Assembly (NCBI GenBank): GCA_910589415.1
Contig: OU342631.1
Coordinates: 4,464,001 to 4,528,000 of the forward strand
From: Malachius bipustulatus
Taxonomy: Eukaryota > Arthropoda > Insecta > Coleoptera > Melyridae
Reading direction: 5' to 3'
Length of the DNA: 64,000 nt
Shown: positions 23,603 through 34,928 of the stretch, in pieces
Layout of the letters: the number at the start of each line of letters is the position of its first letter
Position numbering within the stretch: position 1 is the stretch's first letter
The notes under the pieces: model-generated
Databases searched by the model: none
What the model saw: only the letters and a program-made list of their open reading frames with translations
Told to the model about the DNA's origin: nothing
Made by a program: the position numbers and the translations under genes

Positions 23603-24010
23603 TTATGATTTTTTGCGAAAGACTTTAAAAGTATAGCCGTATAATGTGCTAAAGAGTTTAGGTACGGTAAACAGTTGTGGCTTCAAATGTAAAATCTTTA
23701 CTTGGCCAAAATACCTTATAGGTACAAAGCGAACGGTGAACAAATTAGGAAAACGATTTTCATCGCATAAGAAAACCCCGAGTAAATATGGTCGAGAAAA
23801 TTTTGGTTGAGGTTTGCTTTGCTGTCGGCGCGGGACACGCACCTGATGTGTATAGATTCGGGGATGAAAGAAGGCTTCCCCCTTGTCGACCCGTACGTCC
23901 CCCAAGTCCTGAATAGGAACGCCGGCTGCGAACGACGGGGGTGCGATGCGACATCGGCTTAAAAAAAGATGAGGCCTTTCATAATAACCATTTACAGAGG
24001 AGAAAGACAT
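23603..24010 (-). other. GC-rich island with a possible short exon on the minus strand
   Basis: About 200 bp (23760-23960) are much GC-richer than their surroundings. All three minus-strand frames are open around 23760-23954, which inflates frame lengths (up to 135 codons). On the minus strand a pyrimidine-rich ttcctattcag acceptor precedes a 66-bp segment ending in cag, followed by gtgcgt, a good donor. One frame of this candidate exon (23843-23908) reads DLGDVRVDKGEAFFHPRIYT. No known family is recognised. It could equally be a conserved regulatory element. Confidence 0.3.
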
Positions 24011-24762
24011 GTTTCATTTGAAATTATAAAATACCATAATAATTGGCAGAAACGTTAACCCTTATTGCGTTTGTATTTTGTTTGCTTCTTCGCCCTTGAA
24101 TTTTAATAATGTGTCATATTTTCAAAGGAAAATATTATTTGGGACATCGTAAACAAATTAATTGCCGAGCATTATTATCGCCTAAAATGTTTGTAGACAT
24201 ATACAAACGTTAGGTACTTCTTATATGTATACCTATATCAAGAAATAAGCCAATTATGTAGTTCTTGATTTTATATACAAAGTTTTACAAAGAATTTCGA
24301 AAGAGCTGACTGATCGTTGAACTAATTATACAGGTTGATTCCGAATTGGCGGACACGGATAGTATTGTAGCATTCATTGTGGATTAGGTATTTGTGGTAA
24401 AAAAGTGACAGTAACACTGCACTGTATACACTCCTTTAGGAAGAAAAATAAAATTTAGGTCTATATAATACCCAGATTAAGATGGAAACGTTCAATTATT
24501 AAGTTCCAACTTGAACACTGATGCCACCCACATTGACAGAAAAAAAGCTCTCTGTATACCTTTGTCAGCCATTTTGAGGTCACCTGTATATTTCAAAGAA
24601 AATCGTCATATTTGAAAGATAAATGTTTATAAACATTTTCATTTTCATAAAGATTTATTGGATAGAAAACCCTTTTGTAGTATTTTGTAGTATATATTTT
24701 TCTGTTCACGATGATTGAAAGTCTTAGAAAGTAGTCTCAATTAAAAAGGGTCATTAGAATAC
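24011..24762. other. AT-rich non-coding stretch
   Basis: No gene was recognised. Two TA-flanked CTGTATA-like words (about 24415 and 24555) hint at worn foldback ends, but no arms could be paired. Confidence 0.35.
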
Positions 24763-25075
24763 AGGGTGTCTGCTTAAGGCTGGCCACCGGCTATATCTCG
24801 GAAAATAATGGGCCTATAACCTCAAAACAAAAAATTTCCAGACATAAGTGATCAAGAGAAATTCAATGAAAATATTTTCAAGATGGCCGCACTTCCGGAA
24901 ATACCGGAAGTTGACACCTACTTCGTTATGGTTTACGATGAAAATCATGGTTTAGTATGCTGCATTTTATAAAGTACATAATATTATTTTGCAAATAAAC
25001 TGTAAAATGACATTTAATGTATATTTTGTCAAGATCTTTGTAGATAAAATAATTTAAGGTAAATTTTTAGTGAAT
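24763..25075. repeat. Single arm of a CAGGGTGTCTGC foldback family
   Basis: It starts tacagggtgtctgcttaa after TA, then reads tatatctcgg and aaaataatgg. It also has a small ttccggaaataccggaa dyad (about 24893-24909). No matching right arm is found, so it looks like a truncated copy. The start is well defined; the end is approximate. Confidence 0.5.
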
Positions 25076-25429
25076 AATAAAAGAAAAAATTGAGAGCAAA
25101 CTAATATGTGGGTGTGGGACTGTTGATACAATTGTGCTCTCTCCCTCTCCTGCGTTTTCCGCTCTGAAGGTGGTCCGCTTTGTTCGAAAGAGCCCGATGT
25201 TCGGATGGGGGAGTCTATGTTTGTCTAACGCATGTGAGCAATAAACCCAAAAATTTCGTCGTTTTTTATGTATTTACTCTGATCCGACATAAGGCAACAT
25301 TTAGACTGAAACGGCATGGCAATTTTTGACAGGATCTAAGTTCGTGTTCACAACAAAGCTTCAGCTCCCCAGTTCTGTTCTTCATTTATATGGAGATACA
25401 TAATATTTTTGACAAAAATTCTTTCTCGG
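25076..25429. other. Non-coding stretch with a GC-richer segment
   Basis: 25135-25250 is locally GC-richer (ctctccctctcctgcg). No gene was recognised. Confidence 0.35.
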
Positions 25430-26302
25430 TCATCTATGTGATTCTTAGAACCTTAAAATTTAAATATCTCGAAAAGTAAGCACTCTTCTGAAAAATCTTC
25501 AAAAGTTGTTCGATGAGGGACATCGTTTTGAACACAAAAACCGCCCCACACCTCTTAAACCTTGCGAAGGAGCGGGGGTAACTTTAACATTTTAAATGAC
25601 AACTACCTTAATTTTTATTACGAATTCGTATTATCTGAAAGGTTTTTCGCGATAAATCATAGATGGTGCTGTAATCGAGGAAATTTGATTTTGTTCGTTT
25701 CTCCCAATTTCTCGCAAAGTAAGCACTCTGCAGAAAAATGTTTTCTGAAAAAATGGTTTTGTTCGGTGGGAGACAATTTCAGACATTTCAGATTAATCTT
25801 ATACATTTTTTCATTGATTACAAATTCGCAATAAAAAGTAGGGGTTTGTTATTTAAAATTTCAAAGTTAACCCTACACCCCCTCGCAAGGGTGTAGGTTG
25901 ATTTTTGTGTTCAAACGATGTCCCTTACCGGGCAAAACCATTTTTGTAAAAAGCTTTTTTCCACGGAGTACCTACTTACTTTTCGGAGATAATTGGGAGA
26001 CATGAACAAAATCAAATTTCTTCGATTACAGCGCCATCTATAATTAATCTCAAAAACTCTTTCAGATAAATCTTGAGCAGTTTATGTCGCTAAATACGAA
26101 TTCACAATAAAAAATGGGAGTTGCTATTCAAAATTTCGAAGTTTCAGGGAGTAAGAGGTGCAGGGCGGTTTTTATGTATAAACAATGTCCCCCGAAACCC
26201 AACAAAAACCTATTTTGGAAAAAAACATTTTTTCGCAGAGTGCTTAAGTACTTATTTGAATATGCCTTTCAGGTTATAAGAATCATCCTGTATAAAGTAA
26301 TT
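25430..26302. repeat. Foldback repeat with internal duplicated blocks
   Basis: Outer words tgattcttagaacc (about 25439) and ggttataagaatca (about 26273) are inverted. Inside, a module with tcgaaaagtaagcactct, a cgttttgaacacaaaaacc block and a gatggtgctgtaatcgagg block appears in the first half. It reappears in reverse complement in the second half. Arms are diverged (many indels). A related partial copy lies at 34128-34480. Open frames at 25562-25834 and 26114-26398 lie in the arms and are not genes. Confidence 0.7.
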
Positions 26303-26865
26303 ACCGCATGTTTTTACTACATATTACCCAAATTTCACAAATTGCAAATGGCAATAGTTGTAATTTTTTTTAATACCTATATTTTATTTTATTTTTAAAA
26401 TTATGAGAGATGTATTTTCTTTAAACCGAACTCCTCTGTCAAAATTTTTCATCAAAATCGCATACATAACTTAAAAAATATTATTTTTTGACGTTAGATA
26501 TTTTATCCAAGGGTACAAAAATTTCTAATAAAAAATTATTAGCCACTTCAGGTTTTTCTTACGTTTTTATTGCGTTTTAAGTAATTGAAACCTAAGAATG
26601 GTTAGATAATGCAAATTTGCTTTCACATACAAACTATGAAGAATTTTTAAGGACTCGCTAAAAGTAAAACTCCTGTATGAAAGCAGAAGCTATTTTTAGA
26701 TGTGTTTTTTAAAGTCTAGTTAATTTTCTTCAAACTATCCGACAATTCTTGCATTTGGGGCTTCCGTTACTTACAACTAAAAATTACACAGAATATTTTT
26801 TGAAAATCTATTAAGGAAACCAAATCATCTAAAATTGCTTCTGGTTTCATACGGGTAGTTATACA
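26303..26865. other. AT-rich non-coding stretch
   Basis: Nothing recognisable beyond low-complexity sequence. Confidence 0.4.
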
Positions 26866-27535
26866 GTATGTCCCCGGATCGACCTTAAAAGAGAAAAAAC
26901 TTTTTCGTTTTTGATTTCTCAGAAAATTTCACTCCTGATGATCTGGCCTGCTTGATTTCAAATCTCCACAACAAAAGCTACTTTTTAGGTGACTCGAACG
27001 GTTCTTGAGATAATATAATTTTTCTTCAATAATTGGACTTAAATTTTTTTTCGTCACTTTTAGACGTAAGCTTGGTAAGATGATTTCATTGAAAAACAAC
27101 ACTGACAGCAGTTGTCAAATCTAACAAATCACTTGAACTGCAAATTAATCTACTGTATGCTATAATGTTGACTTTACAACAAAGAATTTATCTAATTCAA
27201 TGTTACGGAACTGGGAAAGCTCGCATTGAAATCTGTGCAGAAAAAGGAGGAGCATTATTCGAATAGAAAATTAATAGTTGTCCTTTTTGAGAGTTTCATT
27301 TCATGTTACGATTATTTGAATTTCTTCAGAAAAAATTAAATTACATAATAATATGAAAAAAATTCCAATTATTAAAGAAAAATTATATTATGTCAGGAAC
27401 CGTTCGAGTTACCTAAAAAGTAACTTTTGTTTTGGGGATTTGAAATCAAGCAGGCCAAATCATCAAGAACGAAATTTTCTGAGAAATCAAAAACAAAAAA
27501 GTTTTTCCTCTTTTAAAGTCGATCCGGAGACATAC
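26866..27535 (+). mobile_element. TIR transposon deletion derivative with a transposase stub
   Basis: Inverted arms of about 190 bp (26866-27055 and 27345-27535) start gtatgtccccggatcgacc and end with its near-complement. They match at about 90 percent by eye, including the block aagcaggccaaatcatca and its complement. Between them, an ATG at 27165 opens a 33-codon frame resembling a transposase N-terminus. The arrangement fits a MITE made by internal deletion of a Tc1/mariner-like element, keeping the ends and the start of the gene. Confidence 0.8.
27165..27266 (+). pseudogene. Transposase N-terminal stub (helix-turn-helix start)
   Basis: The 33-codon frame begins MLTLQQRIYLIQCYGTGKAR and stops at TAG 27264-27266. 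An LTxxQRIxLIxxYxxxxS/G opening is typical of the helix-turn-helix start of insect Tc1/mariner-like transposases, which contacts the inverted repeats. Its central position between two inverted arms supports the reading. The catalytic part is absent. The assignment rests on a short match. Confidence 0.55.
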
Positions 27536-28209
27536 ATAAATAGTAAATCCATTAAAAATTTCATTTCAACGTATTATTTTATGTTATTGAAAGACAAATA
27601 ATAAAAAAACAGCCATTTATCTAAAACTAACATTCTTTTGTTGATGCAAAGTTGACATTTGTAGCAAATTCAAAATCGATACTTATCTTTTCTAGTTCTT
27701 AAAGAAGTTAAAAATTCATAATACTGCTATTTTTTTAAACATATACTTTTCGGTATGTTTTTAATGTTCAGAAAGTGACGCACTCGCTCGACTTTATTAG
27801 GCAAACTTTCAGAATCCAAGAAAAATTTAAATAATGACTAACCTAAGATATATTGGGAGGTAGAAAAGTTATTTTTTAAATTTTTATCTTATTATCATCT
27901 GAAATTATCAATACATAAATTAAAACTAAAGTTTACTGGGGAGGGGGGGGGCGGGGGAGGTAGAAAATGCAAATTTATAAACTAACTTAACATTTTTCTA
28001 CAGTTCAGCTTATGTTAAACCGTTGAGCGTATGGGTCACTTTTCGAACAACCTGCACGAAGTTCGTCTAGATAAAAACCAGAATTTCGTCCTAGAGGTTG
28101 AATTAATTGAAAGCTAAATATGAAATTAGTGCTAGGTACCTACTTTAGTTTGAGATGCACCTTGGTGATGGATGATAAAACTTATGTTTTAAAAATTCTA
28201 CTGTAATTA
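27536..28209. other. AT-rich stretch with a G-rich run
   Basis: 27938-27960 is a purine run dominated by G (an eight-G run plus flanking G tracts), which could form a G-quadruplex. No coding frame is supported. Confidence 0.5.
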
Positions 28210-28297
28210 GATGAATATTATAAAATAAAACGTTACACGTGTTTCGCTACTTTTAAAGTAGCATCTTCAAACACGTGTAACGTTTATAATATCCATC
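28210..28297 (-). repeat. Hairpin with hammerhead-like core
   Basis: Outer arms gatgaatattataa and the complement of ttataatatccatc enclose an inner perfect stem cgttacacgtgttt / aaacacgtgtaacg. On the minus strand the apex reads ttTGAAGAtg, a self-paired ctacttt/aaagtag stem, then cGAAAc. That layout recalls the hammerhead core CUGANGA - stem II - GAAA, with U in place of the first C. Such TGAAGATG...CGAAAC hairpins recur in invertebrate retroelements. Activity is not claimed. Confidence 0.6.
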
Positions 28298-29144
28298 AGT
28301 ATGCAAAGTTTCTACAAAGTAAGGGTTGAAAACATAAATTTTATGCATTTTGGTGTCTAACGAGATGTTTTCAGGAATGGTTGAGCACAAGATATATTAT
28401 TTGTTCAATTTTATTGTCCAGTAATTAAAAAAAAAGTTGAAAATGATCATTCTGCATTCTTTTTAGACGCAAGCATGCAACGGTATAGTAATTCCAATAA
28501 AAATAAACCTTTCTTAATTCAAAATCAAAATATACCTATCTTTTCGTTTATTATCTTAGCATTATCAAAACTTATTGCTTTGATTAAGACTCAACTACAA
28601 AATTACCCTTCACATGTGATCACCATCTACAAGATGGACAATAACAATCTCGTATGAGGAATGCGTATCCTTTCTTTCCTTTAATTTGGGAATGTAATAT
28701 CTTAGAAAGTTGACCGCTATACTACTTGAGATAGATCTCCATCGCAGGAGAATGAAGTCTGATCTATGGTTTCTCTCTCGTTTGCCGAGCCCTCCAGGGA
28801 AGATTATCTTGTTAAGTAAAGATTTCTCGACCTTTTCAACGCGTTCCATCTATTCTAAAAGTAACAAAGAACATCCAACCTTTCGCCCAATTTCACCCTT
28901 GCTATGAAAAACTAAACCGGCACACTCATACCTTTCCTGGTAGATAAAAAACCCACAAACGTTTCAGCAACCATGTGGATTATTTGAACGATTCTGAAAA
29001 AAATCTACACTCAATATCCTAACCAGGAAATGAGCAATTTTTCTTTCCTGATTAGGGTCCAATATACCTATTTCACCCCGATTTTTCATCTTATCTCCTG
29101 TACTTACTATTTTTAATTGAGCTTTATTTAGGAACACGGCTTTT
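28298..29144. other. Non-coding stretch
   Basis: Contains an AT-rich part (28298-28600) and a more balanced part (28600-28910) with short frames on both strands but no motif. Confidence 0.4.
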
Positions 29145-29400
29145 AAATGAACAAGAACAAATTGTTCATGAAAGCAGGGTGGTTGTTTAGGAGGTTACGC
29201 GGGAATCGCAATAGTCTAGGCAGAGGACGAGCGGCCGGCCGAAGGAGTCCCCGGGAACGGTGTCGCGCTACTGGCGGCGGCGTGGTTAACAGCAGCTCGT
29301 GCGGCGAACGGCTGGCGCCGAAGTGGCATGGTGCACGCGTACCACCTCCTGCCCGTCTCCAGAAGCTGGCCATCATAGTCCAGACAAAGTGAAAATCAAG
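29145..29400. other. Very GC-rich island
   Basis: This is one of the most GC-rich segments of the window (ggcggccggccgaaggag-type sequence about 29225-29360). Because stops are rare in GC-rich DNA, overlapping frames of 62-86 codons appear on both strands. None shows a recognised domain. A tctaggcag acceptor-like site lies at about 29215. It could be an exon, a promoter-proximal CpG-rich segment or a regulatory element. Confidence 0.35.
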
Positions 29401-31020
29401 CAATTTGCTGGGTATTTAGAATATATCTACCTACAACTACTATCAGCTATTCAGCCGGTTATTGATGCTTATATTGTAAACTTGTACGCAGAAGTTTGAT
29501 TACATTATTATACAACCAATTAGTTACCCCGAGTGGCATAATAATCCAACAATAATAATTCTATGATAGACGCAATTGGGACAGGCGTATCTATGTTACT
29601 ACTATTGCTTGTTATGTATACCCACATACAATAATCGAACTCGTGGGTTTCAATTAATTAAGCAATCTATGACAAATTGATACTAAATAATGCGAGGTGT
29701 TTGTATACCGCCCGACCGCTCTGATTCCGATAAAGTCTATAAGCTCGGTTATAATACGGAATATCAAATCATTTCGTACACGAGCATCCTAATACATTAC
29801 CCATCACTCATCGCATATCTACTCGAAATTACCAAATCGCCTTACCTATATTATAATCGCACTGTATAAGGTGGGTATGTGGATGTCCTAATGAGAATGT
29901 GCCGCTGAGTCTCCAAAGCGATGATTTGCACCCTGCTTTGCATAAGAATGCCAGATCCCGAAGGACTTCTGTACATGATTTGTATATTAATAGCCTCCAG
30001 TCGGGCATCGAAGATTTAGCATATAACTCCTCCTAGGGTTCTTATCGGCTATTGGCACCCTTCGTGAACCACGTCACTTCCAACCTAAGCCGAAAACTGA
30101 ATTCTCAACATTGCTGGAGACTTCATCACAAATATCACTTGCCGATTGAATCGGAATCGGCATCGCAGATGCTGTGGAGTCATTCTGTCTGGGAGCGGGG
30201 TATGTTGTCTCTGGGGGTCCGAAGGGACAGAGCCGTAAACAGAGTGCTCTGTCGTCCTATCCTGGCAGTTATCAACAGCCGAACGACCCGATAATGCGAC
30301 CCGTCGCCTTATTTCCTCATTTGTATACGATGCAGGCCACTATATGGTTCAGAGGCTGCGAACGCGTATATGCCGAACTAGATATCTCCTGCAAATCAGC
30401 TGCATAATAGGTACAAATAGCGAGTTTGCAAAGATATGTTGCTGTGGTAATGACTTAATTCCGAAAGTAATTACCTGAGGCAACAATATAATAAATAAAA
30501 ACACAAAATCCGCGTTGAAGCCCGACATTAATCAATTACACGTTAATCCATTAATCGACTTTATTTAGAAGTAGTTTTAGACAATTATCCCAAAATAAGA
30601 GCACATTGAGTGCGAATCCCGATCCCCAAGATGCCTACCGAGGTCATTACTTCTAATCTATCTGTGTTGCCGTGAAGCCGAGGCGACCTCTCAATCTTTC
30701 CGTTGTTGAGGTCCATCCTCACCTGCGAGCAGTGCTACGCTCCCATATATATTACCAAGCCATCGTCTGGTGCAGAATCACTGTACTATGTGAACGTTAC
30801 CAGATTCTGAGCCCCACAAGACCTGCTGGTGTAAACACCGCGTAAATCACGGGGGGCGGAGAAGGAGCTTCCGGCTAACGAGCCTTGGAAGGTCGTCGGT
30901 GTGCTCTCAAGTGCCTTGCGGTTAGAATTATCGCCGCCGCCTTAAAAAGCATTGCAGGGAAATAGGAAAGAGCGAAGCACTTAATAGAAAAACTGCTGTC
31001 AACATTCACCTGGAAAATCG
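29401..31020. other. Non-coding stretch of balanced composition
   Basis: 29700-30420 and 30590-31020 are less AT-rich and apparently single-copy. Frames at 30052-30294 and 30174-30407 overlap each other and lack motifs. No splice-consistent gene model could be built by eye. Confidence 0.4.
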
Positions 31021-33159
31021 TGAAAGACCAGTGACTTAGTGTCGTTAATAAGTCTACAGTTCAAAATAGTTTCAGCTCGCGTTTTAGGACTTGAACGAGA
31101 CGAAAAACGCGAAAAACTCGAAGAAAACAATTTTTTATTTCTTGAGGTCTACCTGTGATACTCGGTTGAGGTTTAAAGTTTAATAATCAAAGTGATTTCC
31201 TGTGTTACATTACACGAAACCATGAAGACGCTGAATATATAATCTGATATGGTTTTGTAACAATTCTAGAATAAACTTTAGTTATTTTTTTATCACTACA
31301 ATCAGTAACAACGTGGAATAAATTTTATATAACGGGAACGTATAACATTTAAAGAGATTCCTGGTGAAGGTATAGATTTTAAAAGCGACCAAAAAAACGC
31401 CTCGAGTCCACGAAATATAAACAGAATTGATTCCTTAATCGTAAAAATATGACAAAGCAATGGAGACGATGGTAATTTTGCGGAAACCAGATGAGATGCT
31501 CATAACAAAGAAATGGCCTGGAAAATTATTTCTTATTATACAGGTGAATTGAAGTAAATGGGGTGCATCACAATAAATTATGCAGCTGTGCTAAAATTGT
31601 ATAGAAATAAAGTGTTAGAAAAAGTATCCAATTTTAACCCAAACATAAAACAAACAAAAATTAATTGGTTGTTTATCTACTTACATGTATAAGGAGGCGT
31701 AATGGCACAAGAGCTAAGTAATTCAAGCATTTCTTCCCTTAAAAAAAAAACTGTTTCACTGGAATCTGAAGACAAATACATGTTTCGCCTTTGTTAAGGC
31801 TCCTCAGATTGCCACATCAGGCAGACCGGGACAATCCGGGCATACCATCAAGAGACATGTGCCGATCAAAGGAAATACTTAACCGCTTGAATTTGTGACC
31901 AAAATGTTTACTTTTAAAAGATAGAACGGCCCCGTGTACTGACCTTGTCTTTGGTTTCAAAGCGTTGAGGGTTCATCAGCATTCCAAACAAACGGCCCAA
32001 CTTTGCAATAAACGCTTCTGATAGATATCCTCGTGATGATTTTCCTAATGCATTGGTTGATTTGTGGTACATGCGTTTAAAGCTCAAGGGTATGATTTAC
32101 TTCCTGAATTAGATTACAGGAGAATGTTCTTAATATCTCGGGAGGGGAAGAAGAGAGGTAAATGGGAGGTGGGCATCTAATCCACTATATTAGGGATTAT
32201 TATATCTCTAGTGATTTGGCCGGAAGTTATGCCAGGGACATGCATATATTAGGGATTACTCCCTGTCGCGTATTACCGCGCTAAGTGGTTAAGGGATGAA
32301 ACCTAGTCGACCCGCACTGCTGCTTCCAGCATTGGCGGTCCCAAGGGAGGGTCATCATTTCAAGCCGCTCATAGTTAAACGATTCCGGCTATAAAGTGCC
32401 TTCGGAATACTGAAAAATCATATTTAATTGTTACTGAAGTGGCAGACAGTAGAGAGTCTCTGCGAATATTTCTACGGACTCATTCAGCAAGAAATTAAGC
32501 AAGAAACGAAACAGTATACCTACGAGATTTCAATTATTTTCATTTAGGTAAAGAAACGAATAATTTTTTATAATAAAAGTAATTAAATGAAGCAGGTCGT
32601 CGATTATATTTCAGAATGTTTAATTAAAAAGTAAAAACAGTTAATAAACTTCGTCCTAAATTACAAGAAAATAAAGTCCATGATACAAAGATCATGTTTT
32701 GGATTCGTGAATTTGAAAATTCTTGCATTCATCCGTAATAAAAATTTGTTAGGTACTTATATATACAGAACACGATACCGTAATTATTGACCTTAAATAC
32801 TTCAGTGCGTTAAAGATTTTAAGGCCACAACTAAGAGTAGAAGATCGCTATAAACTTTTGGTAAAATTTTGATAAAAGTGTTTTTTAAATATCAGTCTTG
32901 AATTCTTTTCCTGATGATTTAGGGATAAAAAAGTTCTTAAAATGTTATCATTTTGTCGAAGATTTTTCTTGCTTGATATTTCTTATGAAAAAAGCAGATT
33001 ATGCATGTTTTTGTAGTGAAATTGGGAACTGAAAACCTATTAAAATAATTCTATCACGCAGTAATTAAAAATTATTGGAAATTTTTCATGATAAACATAG
33101 TTATTCTGAGTAATGCGAAATAATTCAAGGGGTGATTCCTTCTAAAGGCTCATTCTAAG
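31021..33159. other. Mostly AT-rich non-coding stretch
   Basis: 31790-32400 is more balanced and carries a short direct repeat tatattagggatta (about 32187 and 32246). The rest is AT-rich without recognised elements. Confidence 0.4.
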
Positions 33160-33965
33160 TAAAAAAGTTTCTATTAACGTGGGTCCGCAAATGCACGGTT
33201 TTTGAGATGAAATACTTTTTTCAAGTTTTTTGATGATACATTACTTACTGTTTTCATAAGCCAGTGGCGGAGATTTTAGGGTTACGTTAGATTTCTTTGT
33301 TCCTAAACTCTATGAAAATGCTAAAATTGGCATTTTGGAGGGCAATTTTAAAACGCTATATTTTCTACAGGAAAAAGGTACTGTTGGTCATAATTGCTAA
33401 CGAGAAACGTTTTCGAGAAAAACAACCATCTACGATGAATCCGTTTTGGATTTTTCAAAACAAGTTTCGGAAAATTAAGGGTAAAAAACTTCGCTCAATC
33501 CTAAAATCTCCCCCAATGGTATGTGGAAAAAATTGGATTCTACGACGTATTCTAAAAAAAAAAGGTTTCTATTAAAATGGGTCTGCAAACACACCGTTTT
33601 CGAGATACAGGATGTTAAAAAAAATGGTTTTTTCTTACTTTTTTTGCTATATCTCAAGAACCGTTAGAGCTACAGGCTCCAGCTTTTGTATACAGATTTA
33701 TAAATTAATAATAGCTACTTTTAAGGCTCCAAAGTAATGGTCTAAGAGATGCCAGTGGTGGAGATTTTAGGGTTGCGTAACCCCCCTAACTTTTACGGCA
33801 CTGGAAAAATTTTATTTTGAGAGCAAATTTCAAAGTGCCAATGTTTTTTACATAAAAAAGTACTCTTGGTCAAAAGCTGTAGAAGTCACCGTTCTCGAGA
33901 AAAAAAAGGCATTTTATGATCAAAAACGTACAAAATTTAACATGAACAAAAACTTTATTTTCAAA
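33160..33965. repeat. Two tandem partial copies of the 5214-5996 repeat family
   Basis: The module 'gtttctattaa - gggtccgcaaa - accgtttt-gagat - cagtggcggagatttt' occurs from about 33165. It occurs again from about 33565 (gggtctgcaaacacaccg, gagatacaggatgtt, ccagtggtggagatttt). Each is followed by a gaaaa / cattttatgat-like tail. Direct tandem arrangement suggests a dimer or nested insertion. It is non-coding. Confidence 0.7.
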
Positions 33966-34127
33966 ATTTTCCATACTGTAACACGGCACGAATTCAAATT
34001 TCACCTATTTTTCTTGTGCTTGTAGCCAGATTGTTTTAAACTTCGTCTAGAATAAATACATAATAAACAAAATAAAATAAATGTTTTTTACAAAAGTGGT
34101 TTTGTAAATGTCGATTTACATAAGTTA
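33966..34127. other. AT-rich spacer
   Basis: Short AT-rich sequence between two repeat families; nothing seen. Confidence 0.35.
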
Positions 34128-34480
34128 CATTATTTACATAAATTTTGATTTGGTAATTACTCCCAAAATCTCGAAAACTGAGCACTCTGCAGAAAAACAT
34201 TTGTTACGAAATATATTCTGTTGGCTGGTGGTCGTCTTTTGAACACAGAAACCGCCCACCCTGTTCCCGCCTCCCCTTCCGAGGGAATGAGGAGTGACGG
34301 AAAATCCACTAAATTAAATTTCCTCAATACCAGCGCTACCTATGATAAACATAAAAAATGTATCAGATAAGTTTTACGCATTTGTTTCGCTAAATATGAA
34401 TTCGCAATAAAAAGGGGGTTAATTGTTATTTGAAATTTCGAAGTCACCCCCATTCCCTCACAAGGGACGAGGGGTGCAAA
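34128..34480. repeat. Partial copy of the 25430-26302 repeat family
   Basis: Shared blocks in the same order include tctcgaaaactgagcactctgcag-like sequence, ttttgaacacagaaaccgcc, a cagcgctacctatgata block, and gctaaatatgaattcgcaat. It is diverged, with only part of the family present. Confidence 0.65.
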
Positions 34481-34734
34481 TAAATAGGGGCTTAAATAAA
34501 ACAATCCGTAAAAGAGACTTTCTTCACCTAATTCAAATAAGAAAATTACTTATCGAAAATTTCTGTGGGAACGTCTACGTTTTTAATGAGTTTTTAAAAC
34601 TTTTGAAACTTCGGCTTTGAGGCAAAGTTTCTGACTATAAGAGATTATTACGAACAACAATAATATATTTTTTTTAAATTGTTGGTTTTATTTAAAAAAA
34701 AAGAATATTATAAGACTCGACGAATTGAATCATA

Positions 34735-34928
34735 CCTCCCTAAATCGCAGGACCATCACGAGACTGGCAATTTACCCAAGCAACTGGGCTAGAAATTTAG
34801 AGAAACCGGACATTTAAGAGGTTCTAAAACCAGGACGTCCCAAATCGGCTACAAATCAAGATCTAATGTTCTCAGTTATGGATAGTCCAATTACACCAAC
34901 GCTTGTCTTGGATATAAATCTGTGAGCT
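34735..34928 (+). pseudogene. Helix-turn-helix part of a Tc1/mariner-type transposase, decayed
   Basis: A frame reading LKPGRPKSATNQDLMFSVMD, then SPITPTLVLDIN ends at TGA about 34922-34924. RPGRPKSATNEE followed by a short helix and ENPxTSxRxLxxxLNI is a hallmark of insect Tc1/mariner-like transposases. It is the linker (GRPR-like motif) between the two helix-turn-helix units that bind the terminal repeats. Upstream sequence (from about 34735) reads RTITRLAIYPSNWARNLEKP with a stop, consistent with the first unit. No catalytic domain follows. Confidence 0.7.

Noticed and set aside
23603..24010. 135-codon minus-strand frame as a protein gene
   Set aside because: Its open part coincides with the GC-rich island where all three frames are open, and the remainder is AT-rich with no domain. 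Only the short exon hypothesis was kept.
29143..29403. Overlapping frames on both strands of the GC-rich island
   Set aside because: Arg/Pro/Gly-rich peptides on both strands are what GC-rich DNA gives by chance.
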